DNA of 64,000 nucleotides from Tribonema minus (taxonomy: Eukaryota > Sar > Xanthophyceae > Tribonematales > Tribonemataceae): positions 1-64,000 of the forward strand of contig JAFCMP010000423.1 in NCBI GenBank assembly GCA_017506865.1, written 5' to 3'. The notes below the pieces were generated by a model. It was not told where the DNA came from, did not search any database, and saw only the letters and a program-made list of their open reading frames with translations. Position 1 is the stretch's first letter. Every line of letters starts with the position of its first letter. Both the position numbers and the translations under genes were made by a program. This document shows, one piece after another, positions 1 to 11,500 of this stretch.

Positions 1-97
1 CCCTAACCCTAACCTAACCCCCTAACCCTAACCTAACCTAACCCCTAACCCTAACCCTAACCCTAACCTAAACCCTAACCCTAACCCTAACCCTAAC

Positions 98-134
<37 letters not shown>

Positions 135-615
135 CCCTAACTAACCCTAACCCTAACCCTAACCCTAACCCTAACCCTAACCCTAACCCTAACCCTAACC
201 CTAACCTACCCCTAACCCCTAACCTAACCCTAACCCTAACCCTAACCCTAACCCTAACCCTAACCCTAACCCTAACCCTAACCCTAACCCTAACCCTAAC
301 CCTAACCCTAACCCTAACCCTAACCCTAACCCTAACCCTAACCCTAACCCTAACCCTAACCCTAACCCTAACCCTAACCCTAACCCTAACCCTAACCCTA
401 ACCCTAACCCTAACCCTAACCCTAACCCTAACCCTAACCCTAACCCTAACCCTAACCCTAACCCTAACCCTACCCCTACCTAACCCTAACCGTAACCCTA
501 ACCCTAACCCTAACCCCTAACCCTAACCCTAACCCTAACCCTAACCCTACCCCTAACCCTAACCCTAACCCTAACCCTAACCCTAACCCTAACCCTAACC
601 CCTAACCCTAACCCT
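1..615. repeat. Telomere, (CCCTAA)n array
   Basis: Nearly uninterrupted CCCTAA units run from the first base to about position 615. Occasional units have an extra or missing C or A. Read towards the left end the G-rich strand is TTAGGG, so the left edge is a chromosome end. The variant units lie mainly in the first 230 bases and around 470-610; the middle is almost perfect. Confidence 0.97.
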
Positions 616-1333
616 GGTTGCGATCTTTATAGACGGGTGGGGCATACAGGGCGAGGTGTGCCCATGGCGGTGCAGTGACGTGAGCCCCACCTCCACGCAT
701 GCGATCAGCTGCCCCAGCCAGCACATACGGGGGCACAACGCGACACACACTGCCCAAAAGCGGTGCCTACAGCGCATCTTGAGACAGCACCATGTCTCTA
801 TTGTCCGCAATGAGGACGCTAGCGTCTTCAAGGTACCGGGGTATCGGGCGGACACAGTCATTGACCCAGGGTGTCTGCACTTTAGCAGTGCATACCGTAA
901 CAAGGGAATAGTGCTAGACACAAGTGTGCGCGCGCCCACAGCGAGCTCGTACCTGACAGGCAAAACAAATGCCTCGAACACGGACGGCTATGCTGCTGGG
1001 GTGGGGGAGGACGCGAAGGTCAAGCACCACACCGGCACCTTGACGTCATCTTGGGCTTTTGTGCCATTCGTGCAGGAGTCGTACGGACGGCTGGGCAAGC
1101 AGACAAGCCTTTTTGTTAAGGAGTTGGCAATGCACTCAGCACTGTGCTCAGGGGGGGGGAAGGCAGATGTGTTACGCAAGGCCGGGTTAGCTAAGCGTCA
1201 GATCCACATTGAGCTGAGCATATCGCTGGCGCGGGAGTTGGCGGAGCGCGTCATGGCATACACACGTGGAGCGCGAATGCTGGGCTGTGTTGCGGCGCCG
1301 GTATCCAAACTCCTAGGGCACAGCGCAGACTAG
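616..1333 (+). mobile_element. 3' fragment of a LINE-like (non-LTR) retrotransposon ORF next to the telomere
   Basis: The frame is open from inside the telomere repeat to a TAG at 1331-1333, about 225 residues past the repeat. It has no credible start codon, so it is truncated at its 5' end. The order of motifs matches the region downstream of reverse transcriptase in algal and plant LINE-like ORFs. First comes a Cys/His stretch (CSDVSPTSTHAISCPSQH), then RADTVIDPG, a region GIVLDTSVRAP, and finally FVPFVQESYGRLG. No reverse transcriptase core remains; it would have lain where the telomere now begins. The family match is by recognition of these motifs, not by a search. An alternative is a free-standing gene of the same C-terminal domain. 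Confidence 0.55.
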
Positions 1334-2878
1334 GCTGCTGCGTTGACGCAAGCTTTTCGATTGCATAGGCAACCCGGCCTCCCTTGGGCCTTTATAAATA
1401 CAAGTCCATACGTACTGGTGACGAATTGGCCAAAATTGATCCGAACCGGTTTGAATCCGGTTGCGTGGCAGGACGGACCAGTTCGAAACTGTTCTGTGGG
1501 GTAAACTTAGGCGAATCTCTGACTGTGACCTCACTCATATGCCAGCATTTCCAAGATATGACCGAACATAAGCAGTAGTTACCTCATAAGCCTAACAACA
1601 AGCAAAACAGGATATACATACACCCAACCGTGTCAGATATCAGATGCCAATAGCTGCGCACATGAGTTGCATGCGTGGTATTAAGGGCATCCAGAACTTC
1701 TCGATCGAACTTCGCTCGGCGCACACATCAACAGACGTCTCAAGGTCACTCGCCAGATTCGCCTCGGACGCTGGGCCCCCATAGTGTGGGTTGATATCAC
1801 ATGCCAACCCAGAATTGAACGCCCCTGTGCAGCCCCAATGTCAGGCTGGACCTGAGACGCCCCTTCCATGGCAATGTGTCAATGGACATGATGTGTCCGA
1901 CATCTGTGTACGCCTGCTACTGCTGCTACTCCCACTGCAGTGCCAGCGACCACTTGGGCTACATACCTACCATGCATGATGCTCAGGCTGCTGTGGTCAA
2001 TCAACCCCCCCGCCCCCCCCCCCCCACCTCCCCCCACCCCCATGGCTGGCAGACGCCCATGCATGGTGTGGGGGGGTACGGAGGTCTGACACCACATGCT
2101 TTTGGCGATGCTGACATGGCCATGCATGGTGCAGCTGACTCGTGCATGATTATTTGTCACATTTGTACACACTGCTTGAAGCAATTGCCATGCGCTGCCT
2201 TGCATTATCTGTATCGCCACCAATTCCTATGTGCGCTGCTGAGTATTACTAAGCCTCCACTCGCGGCGAGAAATAATTGAAGCCATGATGGTTGCAAGCA
2301 TGGCTCAGATTGCCGTGGCGCTGCTGGTGGGTGTAACACTGCCACTGAGATATTCATGTTGGTTCTACACTGAGTGATCCATCTCGGATGAAATGCTCTT
2401 GTATTGTTATCCTCCCAAGCACACCTGCAACGGGGATCGATCACGCAGCAGATATGCATGTTGCACACTATATAACTTATAGCAATCATGTACGTCAGTT
2501 CGAAACACCCAAACGTCAAAGGAAGCAATTACAACAAATCAATGACTTTCGACGCACTACATGATGCACTGGCAATGCAATGCGTAGACAGCACTTGACA
2601 CAACAAGAAAGGCATTGTCTCTTCCAGAGCGCCCCATAATTAGCATGCCACAAAGGGCCACTTGTGCATGCACTAATAACCTCTGGCAATCGGCCAGGCC
2701 GCGGCTGTACGCTGCTCATTGTCAAAGTCTGCGCAGGGCACTGGTACCACGAGACGGTCAATGTATACATGTGCTGCTTCAATGCATGCCTTCACGAGCA
2801 CAGTCCTTCAACCTGCGCAACTAAAGTATACACCACCTCTGCTGTGGCTCAGATTGTCTAGCGTGATGGCGGCCACGC
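1334..2878. other. Subtelomeric intergenic region
   Basis: No gene is recognised here. It contains a C-rich tract at about 2005-2040, including a run of 13 C, and several short spurious frames on both strands. The 3' end of the downstream minus-strand gene lies at 2879. Confidence 0.6.
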
Positions 2879-5800
2879 TCATTTGAGGAGTTGAGAAAGG
2901 CTGATATACTCTGGAAACCCCCTTGACAGCTCCGACGCAAAGGTAGGTATGCTCATGTCGCAGGCAGTGCTCACCAGTACTGAGGGTGCAGAAGGACAGA
3001 GAAATGAGAACCAACTGTCAGTGCAGTGTTCTGGTGTTGCGGCATGACAGTCCATGTAAGCCACAAACTTGAGCCACACGGTGTATTCAATCAGTTCATG
3101 CAGCACGCTGCATAATGGGTCACTATATCGTATCCACAAGGCACCAGCACCAGCAAGTTATAGACAGTGTCTTTCTTCAAAGCAAGCAAGACCTAACGCT
3201 ACGCCTTGCTCTCCTCCACATACTAAGCAATGGACCCCACTTGCGAGGGGCTTGCATGTGTGAGAACATGATGGTACCCCCTCACTGCATAGGAGACGAA
3301 GCAAACAGGTTTGCTGTGTAGGTATGCAATATGCAAAAACCGCAGAAGGCTGCAGACTCTACACCAGATTGGCTGCAACCATGGGCAGCACAGCCATTTA
3401 GACCGCAAATTCAAAAGAGTAAGGGCGAGTCCAGGCTACAGCAGCAGCTTGCATGAGCAACGAGGCAAAGTTCAGCACTTTGTTGCCAAACAAGGGTTAG
3501 CAACTGCGGCCCTGACTGTGCATGTTCAGTACAAGCATGCAAGTGCTGCAGTACAAACAACAGCGACAAGCAACTTGCAGTCAGTGATGACATGCAGAGC
3601 TGTTTTACTTGGGTTAGATTAGAGTTTGGGTGTGGGTTAGGTAAAACCTCACTGCAATTCTGATCACCCACCTGCATAGTCAATAAGGGCCAGTGTCGAT
3701 GGCAGGAAGTTCTCAAAGTGCAGAAACTCGGGAAAGTGCGCCAGTGACAGCACAGTGTAGTACTGCTCCAGTGGCTTGAAAAAGGTGACCGGGTCCCGCT
3801 CGTTGGTGGCAATGTACAGGGTAGACCCATGGGGCACATAGGGCTCTATCGTCTTGTGTATGCCATCTGGTGATGTGTCATAATCCAAGGTGGGATATCT
3901 GCATCAAAAGAAGGCAGGGGCAGCAACCCCGTTCAGCATGCGAAGTTGGTCAGCACTGCTGGTAGCGGGGACAAAAAAAGGGATAGTACAAGGGCACCAA
4001 GAGCCTATGGCGCATTGAGCATTGAGATACGTAGTACTCTTGTACATGCGTCATTGTTGCGCTGGTATGCTAGTGGTACAACGTGCCCCTGACACACAGC
4101 AAGCACCAGGCTGTCACAAGCGCTCCCTCAGCGATTTTCAATACAATCTCCGCAGTCCACGGCCTGCCGGTCACATGGCTCATACGCGTCAGCATAAACC
4201 GTCTTGTCGATAATCAAGGCCCCGGGACGCTATTTCGATCTTGGCGCAAGAGGGGGGCGGGCGTGCATCTTATTGGTGCTGCAGTAAAAACATACCAAAA
4301 TATCGTCCCGGGGCCTTAATTATCGACAAGACAGTTCACGTGGTGCAGGGGGATAAACGTGGTGCAGACCAAGACGCAGTGGCTTGCGAGTCAGAGGCGC
4401 AAGTACAGACCTAGTTCATGACGACGCTTGTGTCCTTGAGTGCAGCAAACGTGCTCAACACAGCATTTCATGCCACTCACTTCTTGATTTGCGATTCAAG
4501 CCGGACTTTGTCGCCTCTCCGCACATGCAAGCACACTGCGTAGTTCCCCTCTGGAGTAACTTGCCACATGCCGCCTTGGATTGCCCCCGCTGTCTGGTAC
4601 ACCCAGTCAGCGTATGGCTTGCCCCTGTTACCAACAGTATTGCGGAAAAATACGCATTGAACGCAGGTGAGTGGCCAGCCAGAGCAAAGAACCCACAGTA
4701 AAGATGTAAAGTACTCGGCGTACAACTCATTGCCACATGCGCCTTTGTTGGTGCATGTTGGCTGCATGTCCGATGTGCCTGAGTGCACTCAGCTCAGTTC
4801 AAGCGCTCGAACTATTCGAGATGACTGTGATCTTGGGCATGAACTCTCACAGCAAACAATACATGAGTTGAACAACTGCAAACCAGCCATTGCTGACTCA
4901 GTGTTGTCACAAGTGGCCTCGGTATATCCTGCAGGCATGCACCACCCGTCATGCAATCGCGTAAGAACCCTTGCTGCTAGAGTGAATCAATGTGCAACAC
5001 AAGCCTCAGTAGCAGCAATGCATGCATCATGTATAACGGCCCGTCTCAGCAGCATTCGTGTTGCTGGCACAGCAACCATCGAATGTCTGGTCACGCATAC
5101 ATCGCCTACTCCAAGGCAGCAGGAGCACCCCAGGGTGTCAACTCTCGCGCTTACCGGTATTCTTTTGGCATGGTGAAGTTGAGGTCTGCTGGCTCGTGGA
5201 AAGTGTTCTTCTCCACTTTCCGTTTTTTAGGGTGGCAAACCTGGAAGCCAAAGCGGTAGGCAGGCTTGAGTGCCGCCGCAATGTCCCATTCTCTCACGAG
5301 AAGGGGCACATGGGATTTGGCGACCATCTGCCGGTGAGTTGAGCCAGAGGGCATGATTGCCAGGTCTCCATTGGCCTGCAGTCGCCCAATGAGAATAGAC
5401 AAACAGGCAGCATCAGTACAGGTGTGAGAAAACAACACCCTCAACCACTTTGCGCTGCATGTATGGAGCACATGGCTCTCAATTGTCGTGTTTGAGCACG
5501 CACGTACGGTTGCGGAGAGCAAATGATACCTGAGCGCTGACTCGTGGGCATGTCCGCGGGGCCATGGTCAGCTGAAAGCCGTTGGTAACGTTTGCGTACA
5601 GCTATGGCCTAAAGTAGAAGATGCAGTGGCTGCTGCTGTAGCCGATTGAGCCACGAGCTTAACATATTGAGGAGTGTGGATGATCCTCATCAAACACAAG
5701 TAGTGAAAGGCTGATTGATGTGTCCCTCCTTGGTCCAGCCGGTAGTAGCTCTGCAGCAAAGTGCCATCTTCAAGCGGTATCTTGCAGGAATGAGAGGATG

Positions 5801-7971
5801 AATGTGAGAGTGCAATGTGGTACAACGTATAATGTGCAGAGGGTGGTCAAGTCGATTGTCAGTGGATGACGGACGTTGCTGCACACCACCGCCCTGCCAA
5901 TATCATTCAACAATTGATGATGTTTTTATGTCACGCAGCTCAGTTCAGTCACTGCGCAACGCGCTACAGAGGTGCATGCAAATTGACTTGCATGTATTGC
6001 CACACGCACACAAACACACCTCTTGCATCAGGCCTGGAGCTCCACAGCCTTTGACAAACTCGTGGTACAGCATCCCCCCTTCCGGTAGCTTTGTTAACCC
6101 CCCCGTGCCATACCATGCTGTATATGGCACCTCTGCATTGTAGTCTCCGCCGGAATGAATTCTGCGCATGGGCGATTGTGACATGTGAAATTGAGGCCGA
6201 TTGAAAAAGCCATGTATGCCTTCGTGATGCATGCCTCGCGTGACGCAAGCACACGCACAATGATGATGATGCTGACGGCAGTCACTTGTTAGGGCTCCTA
6301 TGCACGCACAAACACACAGCAGCATCAGCAGGAAGATGCGAGTGGCTGCTGACCGCAGGCAAATGGACTGTATGCCTTACCAGCACTGCCATTTACACCC
6401 ACATGAAGCACGCATCTGCACCGGGCCCATATATACTGCTTGCCTCTCAATCATGTGCATCCACCTCGACGTTTGCAGCAATGACATCAAACCTTTACCA
6501 TTACTTCAATTGCATCACTTCAAGTTATTGCACTGACCGTCCCATGCCCGCAAAGCTGTCCAACACCAGCGTCCTATTCAGGCTGTACGCCTCCCAGAAG
6601 GCACAGTGGTAAGCAAAGCTGCAAAGGAGCAAGCGACAAATTTCAATGCAGCGAACAACAAACGTTAAGCACTGTTGCTTTGAGCTGTCACTTCAAAAAC
6701 ATCAACAACCACTTCACACAACCACATCATTGCATGCCTGTGCACTGCACTCGGTTTACAGCATCACCACCTCTCGTTCACCTCGTTCACAGCATCACGT
6801 CAAAATCATAAATGTCCCATCACCTTCATCACCTTCACACAAGCTTCAAAGCATAACATCGCCGAACTTTTTTAACCTCGGGCCAGAATGCGCCAAGTAG
6901 ATTAACTGACATCTCACAGAGGGGAGCACTGGAATCGGTTGAAGCAGGGGCACATCACCTGGTGTGGCTGTGTCCAGCGTCATAGTCCACCATATTGCGC
7001 GTCCATAGCAGGAACCGCTGCTGCCTGCAATCCTGCAGCAGAGGTATGACGGTAACTATGAATGAAGTTATTCAAGCAGTGGCAACTGCTGCTGCTTGTC
7101 ACCACCCTCACCTACTGGCGCTCACTGGCTGGGATGTGTGTAAAATGGCAGAGAATAGGTGTGTTGCATTAGCAGGATAACCTGGGACGTTTGAGCACTA
7201 ATTCATCAGCAAGCAGCATTAAGAGGCCACTGCGGCCACATCAGTGCATGTGAAGGATGTGTTGTCTGACAAGTGGGTTGCGGCGGCACAGCAGGACCTT
7301 GATGCCAACAGAAAATGATAGCCGTGATTGCATATATGAGGCGCTGTGCAGGGACTGCCAGCCCTCAAAGCAAGCAAATGAGCCAAGAATGAATCAAACA
7401 TAAGCCAACGACTCCCGCAAAAGTGTCACCGCGTCGCAAGAGTGCTTCAGCAGCAACCATCGTACAAGCCAAGCCAACAAACTCGCCATGGTTCACGTTC
7501 AATCACAAATCTCACCTCTAGTTGTGATGATGTTGATAGCCCTGGCAGCATACCAGTCTCGAGCAGGTACTTGTCGTCCGTAAACGGAGCATTTGTGCAG
7601 TAGTAGTCCTGGTATTTGTGCCTGCGGTATTGGAACTTCACAGCTGCACAATCCGTGTTGCTCGCCAAATGTCGCTTCCTTCGCATGCAGTCAGCTGTCA
7701 TGCGAGCGAACTCCGCGTCCCCCGGCTCCGTCTGCTTTGCAGCAATCCACAAAATTGCTGTTTCGGTGTGTCGTACTATGTCGAACGCCGCCTTGGCGCA
7801 GCAGGTGATCAACGATTCGCCCTGGAGGCCGCCGCACGGGCCTGGCTCATACACATCGGTGTCCAGATGGCTCGCCAATTCCGGCTCTCCTGAGCCCGCT
7901 CTCAAGCGTAATACCCCTACCGCTAGTAGTAGCGCCAGCAGAGGCAGGCTGCGTGTTCGTGCTCCTGTCAT
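2879..7971 (-). CDS. Fucosyltransferase-like glycosyltransferase, copy A (481 aa, 8 exons)
   Basis: Predicted exons (high to low): 7516-7971, 6959-7032, 6538-6618, 6020-6161, 5155-5375, 4481-4624, 3672-3898, 2879-2979. All junctions are GT-AG and phases agree throughout. The ATG at 7969-7971 opens a signal peptide or anchor (LPLLALLLAVGVLRL), then a Cys-rich stem. The body has SLNRTLVLDSF, IHSGGDYNAEVPY and CLHVRRGDKV. The last resembles the HxRRxDK motif of GT23/O-fucosyltransferase-type enzymes that bind GDP-fucose. STLYIATNERDP near the C-terminus is also typical of that superfamily. Likely role: a Golgi or ER glycosyltransferase; the acceptor cannot be told. It is a paralogue of the gene starting at 8539; four exons have identical lengths in both (74, 81, 142, 144). 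Here the first exon corresponds to two exons in the paralogue, and the paralogue's last exon is split in two. Confidence 0.85.
4197..4336. mobile_element. MITE-like element with 33-bp terminal inverted repeats, in an intron of copy A
   Basis: Left arm 4197-4229 and right arm 4304-4336 are inverted copies of about 33 bases with two mismatches. The inner part of each arm is GGCCCCGGGACG or its complement. The 74-base centre has no coding capacity. It lies in the intron between exons 6 and 7 of the minus-strand glycosyltransferase; the paralogue shows no counterpart in that intron. No convincing target-site duplication is seen, so the element boundaries and superfamily are open. A simple hairpin of other origin is possible. 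Confidence 0.6.
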
Positions 7972-8538
7972 GTTTGCCTGCGAATCGAAATGAACGCGTC
8001 GGTGGGCGACCTGCGGTATTGCTGCTGGACGTTACTAGTGGAGGTAATGAGATATATGTGCCGCCCTTGCGAGCCGGTGCTGCACGCTGGCGCTGGTTCT
8101 CCCTGGCCAAACTTAGCAACTTCAACTTCCTGGCGGAACCCCGTTGAGTTCGGTCAGGCGCTGATTGAAGTTCAAGAGCAATGAGAGCAACACAACGACG
8201 CCTCAAAGGCGACACTCAGTACACTAAGTGCTATTCAATCATTGCGAGATCTCCGGTGCGGGCGGCACGGCGGCAGCGCGGTGGTGTCTTGCTGCAAAGG
8301 TAGGTACTTTGTACATTGTTGAAATTTGTTGCGCAACAATGTGGTCACGATCCCTATGTGCCGTTCCAATGCATGAGCTGGTCCAAACTCATTATCAACT
8401 CGTGCAACGCTGCCAGTGTTTCGCTGCATGCAAGTCAATTTGCTTTGTGCAAACCTACCGACCATGAACTTCCATATACCTCTCGATCCTGTTCTTCACA
8501 GGCGATAGAAGATCCCACTTCAGCAGCAACAGTCTCCC
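7972..8538. promoter_or_regulatory. Divergent promoter between the two glycosyltransferase paralogues
   Basis: The start codons of copies A and B lie 567 bases apart on opposite strands, so this interval must hold both 5' ends. It carries TTGAAGTT/AACTTCAA-type motifs near 8118-8131 and 8165-8172. These also occur in the other two divergent promoters of the window. No clear TATA box is placed confidently. Confidence 0.5.
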
Positions 8539-11500
8539 ATGATAGTGCGACATCGCAGGAAACGATTTCAACGCCAGCAGCTGCTACTGCTGTTGCTGCT
8601 ACTGGCACTGCCACAGCAAGGGAGATCAGGCCCTCCAGCTGATCCCGACCCTTGCAGTGGGCTGCAAGACAGCGCAGCAGTGCAATGCTGTGCTAGAGCC
8701 ATCTATGACATTGCTGAGGCTGTCGGCAATGCAGCGCTGACAACTGCATCCAACTCTATCAGCACGTATGAGGCTATAGAGGCAATTCCACGCACCATCT
8801 CGCTGGCGCCTGGGGATGCCGTGTACTTGCACCTCATTGACGTGTGCCTGAGGAGGAAGGCGGAAATACTAGCCACGGAGGCGTGTGCTGCAGTCAAAGC
8901 GCGATTCAGGTATGCTCTACAGGATGTGTGCTGATCTCACACTGTCACAAACCTTCAAGAGCTGGCTGCAGCTGCTGTGTCACCAAGGCTCAGACTCAAT
9001 GAAAACGCATTTTTGTGGTACAAGCAGCATTTTCCATTACACCACAGCGGTCCACGTGCACAGTGCAAGCAGAAAATGCTGCATGGTGCTTTGCACAACG
9101 TGTAGCACATGCGCGTCACGTGGTACTTCGTGCGGTGTTTCAGGTGCTGGCTCGCTACACACTTGAACGCACACCGCTGTACCATCACCTCAGGCCACTC
9201 TTGCACCCAGCACACCACGCCGTGCGTGAAATAGGTTCTCCAAGCTCCTAGTCAGTTTACTGCCAGAAAATTCCGTGCTTGGTACGATTCTCCTCGTCTT
9301 GTCATGTATTGTAATGTGTTGAGTTTGAATTATTCCATGTGCACTGTTCCTGATCGATCAACAATCTGCAGGCATACCGCGGACTCCTGCACGCTGACGC
9401 CCTATATGGACTTAAGGTACATGCTCAGAGCGGGCTTGCTGCCGGAGCCACCGTCGCCTTCCAGCATAAGCAAGGTGTGACCACCAGTCCAATGATCAGT
9501 AATCAAGTACAATTCGGTGATGATGTGCCAGTTGTGTACCAAGGCTCAACTTCTGAAACGCTTGAAGCACACTATGAGTGAGAGACATGTCGCAGACATG
9601 CATGCTCCCGGATAAGATCACTCTGAGGCAGGGCAAGGCGGGCCAGAAGTGGTTCTGCATGGCAATCAAGGGAGCGTCACCATGACTTTGTGCAAACCAA
9701 AAGTCTCAAACGCTGTCAAGGTTTGCGTGCTGTGCTCCTGCAACAAGCGCAATCAGTCCAGTCTTGCACGCCAGGTACTTACCCTCTATTCTAACAACAT
9801 TCAAATGTGGTGTTGTTCATGTGTACGGGCATTCGTTTCCGACACTGGGGTATGTTGCGACAAGCATACAGGTAGGGTTGCCAAATACTCAAAATACCTC
9901 AGGAAGAAGCGACTGTGCAACATGGACTGCAGGCTCATCGCTGCACTCTCGCTCTGTCCTCATCTCAGTCCTGATATTCCAACACGCAGCAGAGATGGTG
10001 TGTGCATCATGTATTGTCAGATGCAAGTACGCCTGTAACATCACATCATCACATGCAGCTCATTCAAATCACGTGCATTTGTTGCAGGAGTGCCGCAAGG
10101 AGCGGTTTCTGCTTTGGACCAGGAACGTGCCTGATCACGGCGCTGGTCACAGTCACAAATGGTGAGAGGAAGGAGGGCGAGCGATGCTAAGTTTGCTGCC
10201 AAAAACACGTTTCATCATCAGTCAAATGCTGGTGAGAGTTTGTGTGATTTTCTGTTGCAGCGGTGGTCACAGTCACAAAGGGTGAGAGATAGCAAGTTGC
10301 CCGTCATGTTTGTGTATGTGCTGTTGGGGGGGCCTACTTGCTAACCCTAAGGGAAGGGTCAGAGGTCTAGCAGCACAAGGGGTGGTCAAGTGTGTTGCGA
10401 CTGCACCAATGCACTATTGTGCTGTCACAAATCTATTCCAGGGATTTAGGGTTGCAGCTGCGAAGGAATAAGGGTCAGGAACCAACACAAGCTTGCTTGG
10501 CCTACCACTGCGACATGTGTGATTGGCTGTCTCAGTGAAACAGGCACAGTTAGCATGCTGTTTGGTGTGATCTGGGCAACCGCCGGCCAACAAGGTGGCA
10601 GTGTTGACAAAATCTGTTTTTCAACAATGCATCCCTTACACACTTGATGAGGTACAAAACAGGTCAAAGGCGTTGGTGAGTCAGCAGTTGCATTAGCTCC
10701 TCATATGATTGGGCAATTGATCACCTGCTTGGTTGCATGATTTTTCATACTTCGAAGTATAATTGCGTGTTCCCATTCAGGTGGTGCTCGTGTTGCATGA
10801 GTTTTCGTATGATTCCATGTTCCCATCCAGGTGCTGCTTGTGTGACAGTATAATGCGAGGTACGCCCAACCCTAATGCTCACCCTCAGGCGTAGGCCCTA
10901 ACCCTAGACTGCCTACTAACCCAAGAGCCACCCCCAGTCCCACATCAGATTCTGATTCAGCTTGTTGTGTTGCACCCGCTTCGCAGGTTCTCTATGGCGT
11001 GTGCTTTCTGGGAGGCGCGCAGCCTCAATCGTACGCTAGTGCTGGACAGCTTTACGGGAATGGACAAGTAAGGCTTGCCTAACTCTAAGTTGGGGCAATT
11101 TGAGGTAGCCTGAGGTTGGGATAGTGGTCACCCTTGCCCCAATCGCACATGAGCTTTGTACAGTCTTGAGGCACTCCAAGCAACAAAAAGAAGTCTCCAT
11201 TTTTCAAGCACTAACAAAAATTGTGGACCTTGGCAGCATGTGAACGGTAGCGGTGAACGCATGTATCTGCATGCATAAGCAGTCAACGAGCAGTAAACTA
11301 CATTATCAGCAAGTGCTGTTGACAAAGCAGTGTGGCTGCATCACTATGAATCCTGCATCACAGTTAATCTCCATGTTCCACAATGGCACTGCAGTGCAAT
11401 GACCTTCCACATGAGGGTCAGCAATCGGGTAGGTAGGATAAGGCTGAACTGTCGTGGGCACGGCACTATTCTGATTCATCAAGGTGAGAGCACTGATCCA

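Noticed and set aside
1447-1470. tRNA-like T-arm (CCGG TTTGAAT CCGG)
   Set aside because: The stem-loop looks like a T-arm, but no acceptor stem, D-arm or anticodon arm can be built around it, so it is a chance palindrome.
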